Positions 49,901-57,655 of a stretch of 64,000 nt of DNA are shown here, in pieces. Positions within the stretch are counted from its first letter, which is position 1; each line of letters opens with the position of its first letter. Position numbers and translations under genes: made by a program. The DNA is from Corynebacterium sp. HS2168-gen11 (GTDB lineage Bacteria; Actinomycetota; Actinomycetes; Mycobacteriales; Mycobacteriaceae): assembly GCF_024834075.1 (NCBI RefSeq), contig NZ_JANUXR010000006.1:98857-162856 (forward strand). Reading direction: 5' to 3'. Below the pieces are notes generated by a model. The model searched no databases. It had not been told where the DNA came from and saw only the letters and a list, made by a program, of their open reading frames with translations.

Positions 49901-50101
49901 AAAATGATAATACGAACATCCGTGAAGCTCCCCTCCAAGTGGCGATGAATAAAATCGAATATACGTGCCATCGAGAGAATCTTGAGACGGCCCCAAATTG
50001 CAGGAAATAGCACGGTCTAGACCGTCCGACTTGTCCGGTAATATATTGTTATACTGGCAAGAACAGAAATCCCTGCCAGACAATCCCCCTTTATCTTGCA
50101 T
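46946..50101 (-). CDS. dnaE2: Error-prone DNA polymerase DnaE2
   Basis: The translesion polymerase of about 1051 residues acts with ImuA' and ImuB in damage-induced mutagenesis. The catalytic acidic cluster is PDIDIDFE (427-434), preceded by QGRGSAANSTVCFTLGIT, with the helix-hairpin-helix and OB-fold (KRICVAGIVTHRQRP...) at the C-terminus. The PHP domain is degenerate: HxH reads ELHGCS (59-64) and DHDG reads DRDG (93-96), so metal-dependent proofreading is unlikely. I place the start at the ATG 50101: TATACT ends six bases before it. An open frame continues to 50179 without similarity. A LexA box lies 23-38 bases upstream. The mutasome partners are 5 kb away. Confidence 0.92.
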   Translation of the reverse strand: MQDKGGLSGRDFCSCQYNNILPDKSDGLDRAISCNLGPSQDSLDGTYIRFYSSPLGGELHGCSYYHFLHGASSPEQMVIAAKQSGLEYLCLQDRDGFYGATEFAEAAREHDISPVWGAELSLDYAVLSCICKNPHGYQRLSALISHAHMTGTADTVVYPSLKEIAQWLDDSCYILVHHQWIPRLAELIDAFGRHNIVLEYVVSFLPDDADQYRNLDAARAKFGTDIQFIITAQPEAATVADGPIAQLKQSLARRETVSESYTQLHPAGARWVRTVSEMAAVLPKHLHQGFQTAQQLAQACSFPLKLVSANLPKWQTPPGHDENSWLAKCVWQRFPKRYRSRDAATAAQARAQITHELAVIQELGFAGYFLIVMDLVDYAKRNNILCQGRGSAANSTVCFTLGITNVEPITAGLLFERFLSVDREGPPDIDIDFESGRREEVIQYVFATYGRNNAAQVANVITYQRKGAVRDIGRVLGFPQGIIDQWSRGVQAPPSYVEDLAQRLLEHPRHLGIHAGGMVICDRPLADVVPIQWARKQRRSIVQWDKEGCATAGLVKFDLLGLGMLEALHVMVDLVAKHYGVTIQLWDLDMRDPGVYRMLSAGDSVGVFQVESRAQMSMLPRLRPQCFFDLVVEVALVRPGPIQGESVHPYLRRRNGEEPITYEHPVLEKALGKTLGIPLFQEQLMQIAVDAAGLTAGEADQLRRAMGAKRSEERMQRLKQRFYQGLQTTNGIQGAAADSLWQKILAFATYGFPESHAQSFAAIVYFSAWMKYHYPLAFYVGLLRCQPMGFYSPQSLLADARRHGISILPVDIAASQVATTIEGDAIRLGFHHIQGLAHPEKLEVDTPFRDMADVARRTGFGVHQLEILAKAGVFRSWGLNHRQALWQAGIAATEQPDMLPGLSMVQSPPLPGLSLQELIAAELHSTGVTHDRHPMSIWRESFTTRQVVPADQLRIQEDGKRICVAGIVTHRQRPSSAHNVVFLSLEDETGLINIVVKAPVWQKYKGCANTAPALIVRGIIQNRTGAAAVIADRIEILENVAAIATHARNYR

Positions 50102-50107
50102 AGCGTT

Positions 50108-50113
50108 AGTATA
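50108..50113 (-). promoter_or_regulatory. Candidate -10 box for leaderless dnaE2 mRNA
   Basis: On the minus strand TATACT ends six bases before the ATG at 50101. The LexA box covers the matching -35 region. Confidence 0.5.
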
Positions 50114-50123
50114 TATGACTGAA

Positions 50124-50139
50124 TCGAACATGTGTACTA
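50124..50139. promoter_or_regulatory. LexA (SOS) box between dnaE2 and metQ
   Basis: TCGAACATGTGTACTA matches the corynebacterial LexA consensus TCGAA(A/C)ANNTGTTCGA at all but two fixed positions. It overlaps the dnaE2 -35 region and also the TACTAT at 50136-50141 that could be a metQ -10 box. Confidence 0.75.
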
Positions 50140-50158
50140 TAAAAATTGAAACATAAAA

Positions 50159-50174
50159 TAGACCAAGCTGTACA
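50159..50174 (+). promoter_or_regulatory. McbR-type operator upstream of metQNI
   Basis: TAGAC-CAAGCT-GTACA, identical over all 16 bases to the site before metX. It lies about 190-210 bases before the metQ start, near the TACTAT promoter candidate. Confidence 0.75.
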
Positions 50175-50367
50175 AACAAAACACAACCCGCTACGCTTCC
50201 TCCATAGGTTCACAACATCAACTTGATGAGATCCATCAACAGCAGCTTTTAGTGACCTTGTAGAAGATCTAAATGTTGCAGATGAAAGCCCACATGGAAC
50301 ATTTCATACCAAGGGGTCTAGTGAACAATGAAAACCTTTCAAAAAACCAAGAAAAGAGATTTACATC

Positions 50368-51267
50368 ATGTCCTTCACGTTCAAGCGCACTATTGCTCTT
50401 ACCGCTGCCGCACTCTTTGCTACTACCGGCTTGGCGGCTTGCTCTAGCTCCGATTCCAACGAGGCAGCTGCTGACGGCACTGTTACGCTTCGCATTGGCA
50501 CCACGGACGCTACTCGCAAATCTTGGGTGGAGCTGTCGAAGCTTGCAGAGGAAAATGGCATCAAGCTCGACATTGTAAGCTTTGCTGATTATTCCACTCC
50601 TAACTTGGCACTTTCCCAGGACAAGTTAGATGTGAACTTGTTCCAGCACCTGAAGTTCTTGGCTGAGTACAACGTCGGTAATAACGATGATCTGGTTCCA
50701 GTTGGTGCAACCGAGGTTGTTCCTTTGGCATTGTTCTGGAAGGGCCATAGCTCTCTTGACGGTATCGAAGGTGAAACCATTGCAGTACCAAATGATCCTT
50801 CAAACTTAGGTCGCGCAATCAACGTTTTGGTACAGGCAAAGCTGATCACCTTGAAGCCAGAGGCACAGGGCTTGGTTACCCCAACCGAAGCTGATATCGA
50901 TGAAGCAAAGTCCAAGGTTTCCATCTTGACTGTTGATGCAGCTCAGACCACTGCTGCTCACGGTGAAGGTAAGCCAGCAATCATCAACAACAACTTCCTT
51001 GAGCGCGCTGGTATCAACCCACAAGATGCAGTATTCAAGGACGATCCTGCTGCCCCAGAGGCTGAGCCTTATATCAACGCTTTCGTTGTTCGCGCAGAGC
51101 ACAAGGACGACGCTAACGTAAAGAAGCTTGCTGAGCTGTGGCACGATCCTAAGGTTTTGGCTGCAGTAGCAGAAGACACCAAGGGTACTTCCGTACCAGT
51201 TCAGCGCACCCAGGAGGAGCTCATTGAGATCCTCAAGCGCCTGGAAGATCAAAAGCGCAACTCCTAA
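50368..51267 (+). CDS. metQ: Methionine-binding lipoprotein MetQ
   Basis: A 299-residue substrate-binding lipoprotein of the NlpA family with lipobox GLAAC (Cys25). The family's ATRKSWVELSKLAEENGIKLDIV start and the FADYSTPNLALSQDKLDVNLFQHLKFL ligand region near 70-95 are clear, with PNDPSNLGRAINVL near 140. It delivers D/L-methionine to MetNI. It is the first gene of the importer, with a GAAAAGAG ribosome site, and is under an McbR-type operator. Confidence 0.95.
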   Translation: MSFTFKRTIALTAAALFATTGLAACSSSDSNEAAADGTVTLRIGTTDATRKSWVELSKLAEENGIKLDIVSFADYSTPNLALSQDKLDVNLFQHLKFLAEYNVGNNDDLVPVGATEVVPLALFWKGHSSLDGIEGETIAVPNDPSNLGRAINVLVQAKLITLKPEAQGLVTPTEADIDEAKSKVSILTVDAAQTTAAHGEGKPAIINNNFLERAGINPQDAVFKDDPAAPEAEPYINAFVVRAEHKDDANVKKLAELWHDPKVLAAVAEDTKGTSVPVQRTQEELIEILKRLEDQKRNS

Positions 51268-51325
51268 TTTGCTCGAACACTCCTAAGAAGTTTCTCGCAC
51301 ATCATGTCTCATACGCTAGGCCCTC

Positions 51326-51397
51326 GCACTCATATCTGATTGCGGGGGCACTCGCACTCAATTTGATCGTAAGCACTCATCATTGATTGCAGAGGCA
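51326..51397 (+). repeat. Imperfect 25-base direct repeat between metQ and metN
   Basis: Bases 51326-51350 and 51373-51397 agree at 20 of 25 positions, sharing GCACTCAT, GATTGC and GGCA. No hairpin is formed; the 174-base gap may lower expression of metNI relative to metQ. Confidence 0.65.
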
Positions 51398-51441
51398 TTT
51401 GCGCTGTTTACTCATCTGCAAAAGAAAAGACGTACCTTATT

Positions 51442-52473
51442 GTGACTGGAACACGAATCGAATTTGAAAATCTTGGCAAGGTTTTCCCTTCCAAGAAAGC
51501 TGGAGCGCCAGAAGTCACTGCACTTGATGGTGTTACACTCACTGTTGAGCCAGGTGAAGTTATCGGCATTATCGGATACTCCGGCGCTGGTAAATCTACC
51601 TTAGTCCGCATGATTAACGGTCTTGATACGCCAACGTCTGGCGCATTAAAACTTGATGGTGTTGATATTGTTGGCAAGAGCGAAAAAGAACTTCGCTCAC
51701 TGCGTCGGAATATTGGAATGATCTTCCAGCAGTTTAACCTCATGTCCTCGCGCACCGCCGCTGGCAATGTGGAATATCCGCTCAAACTGGCTGGAATAGA
51801 AAAAGAAGAACGTCGCAAGCGCGTTGCTGAATTATTAGAGTTCGTTGGCCTTGCCGATCGTGGCAATAATTACCCAGAGCAACTTTCTGGTGGCCAAAAG
51901 CAGCGCGTCGGTATTGCTCGCGCATTGGCTACCAACCCAGCACTTTTGCTTGCCGACGAAGCCACTTCCGCGCTTGATCCAGAAACCACTCACGAGGTGC
52001 TGAATCTGCTGCGCAAGGTTAATAAGGAACTGGGCATTACCATTGTTGTGATTACTCACGAAATGGATGTTGTTCGCGCAATTGCCGACAAAGTTGCAGT
52101 GATGGAAGCCGGCAAAGTTGTTGAATATGGTTCCACCTACGACGTCTTTTCTGCTCCACAAACCCCAGTTGCGCAGCGCTTCGTTGCAACAAGCCTGCGT
52201 AACACTCCAGATGCCATTGAGGAAGAAGATCTCCTTTTCCACGATGGTCGACTCTTTACCATTAACTTGACTGAACACTCCGGCTTTTTCGGTGCAGCTG
52301 CCCAAGCAACTGCCGAAGGTGCCACAATTGGCATCGTGCACGGTGGCGTCACGACACTGCAACGTCACTCATTCGGCAAGGTTACGGTTCGTTTAACTGG
52401 ACCTGATGCAGCAGTCGAGAAGTTCTACACCACACTGCAGCACACCACTGAAATTAAGGAGATCCTTTCATGA
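51442..52473 (+). CDS. metN: Methionine ABC transporter ATPase MetN
   Basis: The 343-residue ATPase has Walker A GYSGAGKST near 47, the signature LSGGQKQRVGIARALA near 150, Walker B LLLADEATSALD, and the switch VITHEMDVV. The C-terminal 90 residues are the NIL regulatory domain that binds methionine and inhibits transport when it is abundant. The GTG at 51442 is the start; no convincing ribosome site precedes it. Its end overlaps metI by four bases. Confidence 0.94.
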   Translation: MTGTRIEFENLGKVFPSKKAGAPEVTALDGVTLTVEPGEVIGIIGYSGAGKSTLVRMINGLDTPTSGALKLDGVDIVGKSEKELRSLRRNIGMIFQQFNLMSSRTAAGNVEYPLKLAGIEKEERRKRVAELLEFVGLADRGNNYPEQLSGGQKQRVGIARALATNPALLLADEATSALDPETTHEVLNLLRKVNKELGITIVVITHEMDVVRAIADKVAVMEAGKVVEYGSTYDVFSAPQTPVAQRFVATSLRNTPDAIEEEDLLFHDGRLFTINLTEHSGFFGAAAQATAEGATIGIVHGGVTTLQRHSFGKVTVRLTGPDAAVEKFYTTLQHTTEIKEILS

Positions 52474-53150
52474 CCACGCACATTCTTGCTGCCACGGATT
52501 GGTCTCGTATCAGTGGCACCTTCTACGAATCCCTTTATGACACGCTCATCATGGTCTCAGTTACCATGCTGGTCGGCGGTTTTTTCGGCTTGTGCCTCGG
52601 CATTTTGCTCTACACCACCCGCGAAGGCGGCATCTTAAGAAGTAAAGGTATCTTCACGTTTCTCAACGTGCTCGTGAACTTTATTCGCCCAATTCCATTT
52701 ATCATTTTGCTGTCTGCATTCGGCCCATTAACGGTATTAGTTATCGGTAGCCAGATCGGTCGCGACGCTGCAGTGTTTGGTATGTCGATTGCTGCAACCT
52801 TTGGTGTTTCACGTATCGTCGAGCAAAACTTAGTCAGCATTGATCCAGGCGTTATCGAAGCTGCTCGCGCAATGGGTGCAAGCCCATGGAAGATCATTAC
52901 CAGCGTGATCATCCCAGAAGCACTTGGCCCACTGATCATGGGTTATACCTTCGTATTCATCGCAATCGTGGATATGTCTGCAATGGCTGGCTACATTGGC
53001 GGCGGCGGTATCGGCGACTTCGCTATTGTGTACGGTTACCGCGCATACGACTTCAAGGTCATGTACTTCGCGGTATTCGTCATCATTATTTTCGTGCAGC
53101 TGGCACAACTGGTCGGCAACTATCTTGCCCGTAAAGTTATGCGACGCTAG
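52470..53150 (+). CDS. metI: Methionine ABC transporter permease MetI
   Basis: A 226-residue permease with five to six helices and the EAA loop RIVEQNLVSIDPGVIEAARAMGASPWKIITSVIIPEALGPLI near 115-155. It forms the channel with MetN. The start ATG overlaps the metN stop. A hairpin at 53171-53213 follows. Confidence 0.94.
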   Translation: MTTHILAATDWSRISGTFYESLYDTLIMVSVTMLVGGFFGLCLGILLYTTREGGILRSKGIFTFLNVLVNFIRPIPFIILLSAFGPLTVLVIGSQIGRDAAVFGMSIAATFGVSRIVEQNLVSIDPGVIEAARAMGASPWKIITSVIIPEALGPLIMGYTFVFIAIVDMSAMAGYIGGGGIGDFAIVYGYRAYDFKVMYFAVFVIIIFVQLAQLVGNYLARKVMRR

Positions 53151-53170
53151 CACCACCAGTTTCGTCACAC

Positions 53171-53213
53171 ACTTACGCTCTTCTGAGACATCTTATTTGT
53201 CGCAGAAGGGCGT
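53171..53213 (+). terminator. metQNI terminator
   Basis: ACGCTCTTCTG pairs with CAGAAGGGCGT with one mismatch, followed by TTTGTTTTG. Confidence 0.7.
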
Positions 53214-53351
53214 TTGTTTTGTACAGTGTTTGTTTTTGATCAGTGTTTGTGTGAGCTGTTTGCGTTTTGCGTGAGCAGTGCAAGTTCTCAATCGTGTCAG
53301 CATACGTTCATATCTTTGCATGCAGGTAGCACGAATATTCAAGTCGTATGC

Positions 53352-54377
53352 TTATTCCATTGACACAGGTTTTATTGCGGTTGCAACCCATGATTGTTTC
53401 TGTTTCGCATCTGCACCACAGGAAGGAATAACACCAGAAACTTCTTGATATTCCAGCGTCACCTCGAATTGTCTACCATCAGCAAGTACGACTGTTGAAT
53501 CAACGACTCGCACACTATTAATCGATGGTTGTTCACCTAACTCATATAAATATTCGCGTACAGCAATTTCTGCTACTTGCCCTTTTGCGTCCCAGATGCC
53601 ACGCCCGCGGTTACCAGGCAAAAAGAGCTGATCATTACTTGCATGCGAATACACATCTTGTGATGCATGTGCATTAAGGCGACCGTAATAATATCCCCAC
53701 GGAAATAACACCATACTTGGCGCAAATCTATGTCCTTTTGTATGACTACATTCCCAAATATGTGCCTTTGGATTAGCATGTACCAGAGTTTTTGCAATTG
53801 GACGTCCCTTAATCGCGCAACACCGATCGCGTTTTGCATGCGTACAGATCAAGAGGACTGGCTCATCAAGTATGGAAAAGCCACGATCTTGGTTTTTCCC
53901 TGGCGCAGAAAAATCCAATGCAAACAGCTCATCACGGCTCTGAATCATTGCATGCTCAACAATTGCCTCGTCGCAGAATACAATATAGGCATTCCATTCT
54001 AATTTTTCTGCATGTCCTTCCCGCCCAGGTTTTCGCAGCAAGTACATATGAGGCAGCGTTTGCAAACGCATCGTTTCTTCTGGAGTAAACGTCTCTCCAT
54101 CAAAAATGTCATGGCTCCATGAACCTGTATATTCCAGCAAGATATAACGTGTTCCAACCCGAGAGCTTCCAGGAAGAAGTTCCTGCTGTGTATCCGAACA
54201 TAATGGATTTAACGGCCGAAACCCACATGCTTCAGGCGCGAAAGGATCATAGCCCAAACTTTCTTGGGAGGAATGTTCGCTCTCAACAGGTGTATGCATA
54301 ACAGGTGCCACAGCTGCAGTGGTCAAAGTTTCTGATGCGACAAACCGCGCATTCGAACAATGATCATAGGTTCCCAT
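53352..54377 (-). CDS. Suc/Fer-like (sucrase/ferredoxin-like) thioredoxin-fold protein
   Basis: The 341-residue protein belongs to the Suc_Fer-like family (PF06999), relatives of thioredoxin-like [2Fe-2S] ferredoxins. Signature parts are VLLICTHAKRDRCCAIKGRPIAKTL near 175, the WECSHTKGHRFAPSMVLFPWGYYYGRL block near 208, and conserved Cys at both, which could hold an iron-sulfur cluster. Its electron partner is not evident. The ATG at 54377 is preceded by TATGAT and eight bases, so the mRNA is likely leaderless. It stands alone and is divergent from the AMIN-like lipoprotein gene. Confidence 0.8.
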   Translation of the reverse strand: MGTYDHCSNARFVASETLTTAAVAPVMHTPVESEHSSQESLGYDPFAPEACGFRPLNPLCSDTQQELLPGSSRVGTRYILLEYTGSWSHDIFDGETFTPEETMRLQTLPHMYLLRKPGREGHAEKLEWNAYIVFCDEAIVEHAMIQSRDELFALDFSAPGKNQDRGFSILDEPVLLICTHAKRDRCCAIKGRPIAKTLVHANPKAHIWECSHTKGHRFAPSMVLFPWGYYYGRLNAHASQDVYSHASNDQLFLPGNRGRGIWDAKGQVAEIAVREYLYELGEQPSINSVRVVDSTVVLADGRQFEVTLEYQEVSGVIPSCGADAKQKQSWVATAIKPVSME

Positions 54378-54385
54378 AACTGCCC

Positions 54386-54391
54386 ATCATA
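54386..54391 (-). promoter_or_regulatory. Candidate -10 box for leaderless Suc/Fer-like gene
   Basis: On the minus strand TATGAT ends eight bases before the ATG at 54377. Confidence 0.5.
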
Positions 54392-54548
54392 AGTCAGCTT
54401 TGTATTTTAATCCATCATTTATAAGAAACCCTAACTACCATGTCTACTATTTTCAGATTCACTCAGTAGCAAACCTATAAAAGATTGCAATTTCACAACG
54501 ATTATCACCAAAAGCTCTCATAAACTCCCAGATTCTTGTTACACAAGT

Positions 54549-54554
54549 TACTGT
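54549..54554 (+). promoter_or_regulatory. Candidate -10 box for leaderless AMIN-like lipoprotein gene
   Basis: TACTGT ends seven bases before the ATG at 54562; no Shine-Dalgarno is present. Confidence 0.45.
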
Positions 54555-54561
54555 TGAGTTT

Positions 54562-55191
54562 ATGAATACATCACAGGCAATTCTTTCCATCCGGCGCATT
54601 GGGGCACTCGTCTTCACCGTAGGCATAGCTATTGCCTTGAGTTCTTGTTCTGCTCCTGAAAATATCAAAGCTGCGAGCATTAGCAATGCAGTGAATACAC
54701 TTACGACTCCAACATCTCAGGCTGCAACTGCCACCGATGCCGGTGTCGAAGCATTGGGTAAAGATTCCGTTGCCTTAAAAACGCAACGTCCTTCAACTCC
54801 TGCACAACTCGTCCCAACTGCCATGCGCGCTGGTAGTCACGCAGGTTTTGACCGTGTTGTTATTGAATTACAAGGAACTGGTACTCCTGGATGGTTCATT
54901 GACTATACGGACAAACCTGCTCAGCAAGGTTCGGGAAATCTCGTTGAATATATCGGAGATACTGCACTCGATGTCAATATCGATGGTACTGTTTTACCGT
55001 TTGAAATTGGTCTGGAAGATCCAACGTTAGCTCCAATTAAAACTTCCGGTGATATTGTGACACAGGTACAATCACTGGGAACTTTTGAAGGCCGCTCCCA
55101 ATTTATTATTGGCTTGAAAGGTAAAGCTGCACCATATTCCGTGCAGGTACTTAACAATCCAACACGTGTTGTGATTGATATTCGACGCTAA
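54562..55191 (+). CDS. Lipoprotein with AMIN-like domain
   Basis: A 209-residue exported lipoprotein: signal peptide GALVFTVGIAIALSSC with lipobox cysteine near residue 29, a Thr/Ala linker, then a strand-rich domain from about residue 90 with HAGFDRVVIELQGTGTPGWFIDY near the start and FIIGLKGKAAPYSVQVLNNPTRVVIDIRR at the end. That start and end pattern is the AMIN-like fold found in actinobacterial cell-wall proteins, where related domains bind peptidoglycan or organise secreted enzymes. Its partner is unknown. It is convergent with imuB, 16 bases apart. Confidence 0.8.
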   Translation: MNTSQAILSIRRIGALVFTVGIAIALSSCSAPENIKAASISNAVNTLTTPTSQAATATDAGVEALGKDSVALKTQRPSTPAQLVPTAMRAGSHAGFDRVVIELQGTGTPGWFIDYTDKPAQQGSGNLVEYIGDTALDVNIDGTVLPFEIGLEDPTLAPIKTSGDIVTQVQSLGTFEGRSQFIIGLKGKAAPYSVQVLNNPTRVVIDIRR

Positions 55192-55207
55192 TGACAACAA
55201 GTATCAA

Positions 55208-56743
55208 TCAACTATAACGAGCTTCTACACTCCAACGGTTTTCCGCCCATACTAATACCCACGCGTGTGGGCGACCGTCGGCATCTTCACCAACAACTTG
55301 CAATCGGGCACACGGATGTTCACCACTCCACCATTTTCCTAAAACAAACCACGGACCAGCCCAACGCGTGACAGTATATTCCTGTGTACCGCAGCATAAT
55401 TTATACGGCTGTTGATCTAAGACGCCGGTACTTGTAATAGACACCGATGTTCCCGATTTTGTTAAGAATTGACATTGCACAGCAGGATATGTGATTTGTG
55501 CTGGTAGTGGCGCTACAAGCGCGCCAACACTTCGCTGCATATCACTGGTCGTATAGGATTCACCAAATGGTACAAACGTAATTCGATCTGCTACCCCTCT
55601 ACCTAAAACGCTATAAGGCTGAACCACTTCTTCCATACCTAATAGCGATTGCACACGGGCTACAGCACGTAAAACTTCATGCTGCTGATAACATTGCCCA
55701 AACAGTACATCAGCCTGTGGATACTGACATTCCAATGGCAAAATGCAGATCTGCGTTATTCCTTCACATTGTGCATCTTTTCTTCGTACAGTCGTCAACC
55801 AACTCTCTAACTGCCAACGTACTCGATCCGCAATCGCACGTTCGTCTAATGCTGCATATGTTCGCCACGTTCGTTCTAAAATTTCATCGCCTATCATCAC
55901 TTCTAGTTTGATGCGCATACACACCAGGTTTTGTGTGCGTAGTTTTTTCTGGAGTTTGACAGCCAGCGCACGTGCGGCAAACGTTGCACTATCTACACGT
56001 GTAATTGGCTCTTCCGGTATATATTGCACTTTTAGTACGGTATCGTGCGCGACTGCAGCAATGCCGCGAGGTTGATATGCCGTTGCGATTCGATAGCAAT
56101 GCATACCTTCTGCACCGAATCTGGTTGCAATTGCCTTCGATCCCAATGCTACGAAATCTCCAAGCGTTGTCAATCCAACTTCGTGCCACAGTTGTACAAT
56201 TGCTGGATCGCATCCTAAGACTGGTTCAGTGGCAAGCAATGCAAGAGGTTGTCGCACTAAAAAATCTTTCGAACCGCCAGGTGGCACCACTTGTAAGCTA
56301 CGAGCAGCTAATACTGCAGTGAATACTTCGTCCGCAAGGCCTGCACAGCATTCACTTCCTTGTTTGGCAACCGCATTCATAATCAGTTCGGCAACGCGTT
56401 CTTCGCCTCCGTGAAAATTGGCCGCCACTTCAGCTTCAACAATTGCAAGTCCAGCACGCATGATCTCAACATTTGCAGCAATGTCGGCAACATAGGAAAT
56501 AATGTCTGCAAATATTCGTTCGTCTCGTTCTTGATTATGCATCAACGTGGTAACTTCATCAGCCAACGCATGAACATGGCGTACTGACATTCCTCGACGA
56601 ATCCCTCTCGCCCGGGCAACAGCATTACACACCCACACTACGTTTCGTTCGAGAATGACTATCGGGTCTTGTGCAGATACTTGTCCCGCTATCACCGCTG
56701 CTTGCACTGGCCAATCAGGAAACCATAAAGCCATGACACGCAT
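55208..56743 (-). CDS. imuB: ImuB, Y-family polymerase-like mutasome subunit
   Basis: The 511-residue protein resembles Y-family (DinB/UmuC) polymerases but has lost the catalytic acids: the first motif reads ALWFPDWPVQAAV where active enzymes have DxDxFFA, and the SIDE motif is replaced by VEAEVAANF near residue 103. This matches ImuB, which bridges DnaE2 to the beta clamp rather than copying DNA. Little-finger-like sequence lies at about 245-345, followed by a C-terminal extension rich in Trp/Gly (RWAGPWFVLGKWWSG) used in other species to contact ImuA' and DnaE2. The start follows the imuA' stop by three bases, so the two are co-translated. Confidence 0.87.
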   Translation of the reverse strand: MRVMALWFPDWPVQAAVIAGQVSAQDPIVILERNVVWVCNAVARARGIRRGMSVRHVHALADEVTTLMHNQERDERIFADIISYVADIAANVEIMRAGLAIVEAEVAANFHGGEERVAELIMNAVAKQGSECCAGLADEVFTAVLAARSLQVVPPGGSKDFLVRQPLALLATEPVLGCDPAIVQLWHEVGLTTLGDFVALGSKAIATRFGAEGMHCYRIATAYQPRGIAAVAHDTVLKVQYIPEEPITRVDSATFAARALAVKLQKKLRTQNLVCMRIKLEVMIGDEILERTWRTYAALDERAIADRVRWQLESWLTTVRRKDAQCEGITQICILPLECQYPQADVLFGQCYQQHEVLRAVARVQSLLGMEEVVQPYSVLGRGVADRITFVPFGESYTTSDMQRSVGALVAPLPAQITYPAVQCQFLTKSGTSVSITSTGVLDQQPYKLCCGTQEYTVTRWAGPWFVLGKWWSGEHPCARLQVVGEDADGRPHAWVLVWAENRWSVEARYS

Positions 56744-56746
56744 GAT

Positions 56747-57481
56747 TTACACTTCAGCGTTTGTTCGTGATACACCAAACCGATGCATGCTGGTGCGCAA
56801 GATGCCCCGCACTCTTGACTGCAGTGCAATTTCTATTTCTTGGATGCGACCTACCCCCTGACCAATACCTACAAAATCCACTATCTCAGCTTCAATTTTG
56901 GCAATAGCCACAGACGCATGCGTACCAACTAACAGTAGTGCAGCTTTCCCATGTCGAAGCTGTCCATTAACCACACGCATCTTAGATGGTGCAAGTTCAT
57001 ATTCCACCCCTTTATACACAATGACATCAACGCCTTCTGCTAATGCTCCAATAATCTTCAACCGCTGCGAGCCAGGATCGGGGATCACTAAAATTTTGGC
57101 CAGATCTCCTTGATTTTCCACCACTTCGGCATAACTAAGTTCTGGCCAGCCGATTACGGCGACATATGCACCGTGACGGGTCATATGCGAAATAATGTCA
57201 ACCACCAGCGCCCCACATACAGGCAATTCCACAATCTTGGTCCGTAAAAGACGCTTCCCCGGCAAGAGCGCTTCAAAATAGTGCGGTACTGCAAGACGAA
57301 GATGTTCATCTTCATCTGCGATGCCACCTTCTTCAGATTGTCTGCGTTGAGGATGTGCAGATGTTTTCGATGTAAGTGAAAACATTTTGCGTCGTAACGC
57401 AGCGATCCGTTCATGTTGTGGCATTTCAGCTAATTGATCAGCATCCCACATTTTCAAGTCTCGAACACTTGTTTGATTCAT
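56747..57481 (-). CDS. imuA': ImuA', RecA-like mutasome subunit
   Basis: The 244-residue protein has the RecA-like core of ImuA' (about 65-220: VELPVCGALVVDIISHMTRHGAYVAVIGWPELSYAEV, then ALLLVGTHASVAIAKIEAEIVDFVGIGQG) with no recognisable Walker A, as in mycobacterial ImuA'. It partners ImuB in damage-induced mutagenesis. I chose the ATG at 57481: a TTGACA at 57511-57516, 17 bases and TTGAAT at 57488-57493 lead straight to it. A LexA box lies within the first codons. Upstream in-frame ATGs to 57535 have no promoter support. Confidence 0.82.
   Translation of the reverse strand: MNQTSVRDLKMWDADQLAEMPQHERIAALRRKMFSLTSKTSAHPQRRQSEEGGIADEDEHLRLAVPHYFEALLPGKRLLRTKIVELPVCGALVVDIISHMTRHGAYVAVIGWPELSYAEVVENQGDLAKILVIPDPGSQRLKIIGALAEGVDVIVYKGVEYELAPSKMRVVNGQLRHGKAALLLVGTHASVAIAKIEAEIVDFVGIGQGVGRIQEIEIALQSRVRGILRTSMHRFGVSRTNAEV
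57461..57476. promoter_or_regulatory. LexA (SOS) box at the imuA' start
   Basis: TCGAACACTTGTTTGA matches the LexA consensus at all fixed positions except one. It overlaps codons 2-7 of imuA', just downstream of the predicted transcription start, so bound LexA would block elongation or promoter escape. Confidence 0.8.
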
Positions 57482-57487
57482 GTCATT

Positions 57488-57516
57488 ATTCAAATACTTT
57501 TCGCAACACTTGTCAA
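57488..57516 (-). promoter_or_regulatory. imuA'-imuB promoter
   Basis: On the minus strand a perfect -35 TTGACA, a 17-base spacer and -10 TTGAAT end six bases before the ATG at 57481. Confidence 0.6.
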
Positions 57517-57635
57517 TAGCAAGATATTTGCCCACTTCAGCGATATTCTTTAAAAACCGCGTGCAAATGGAAATAGCATTTGCTACGCTCTACGCCATGA
57601 TCATTATTTACAAGACCAAGCCCTACCACTCACCT

Positions 57636-57655
57636 ATTAGAATGCTCGTTCTAAT
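57636..57655. promoter_or_regulatory. Palindromic operator-like site
   Basis: ATTAGAA-TGCTCG-TTCTAAT is a perfect interrupted palindrome about 155 bases above imuA'. It resembles a degenerate LexA box (TAGAA/TTCTA in place of TCGAA/TTCGA) or a site for another dimeric regulator. Confidence 0.4.
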
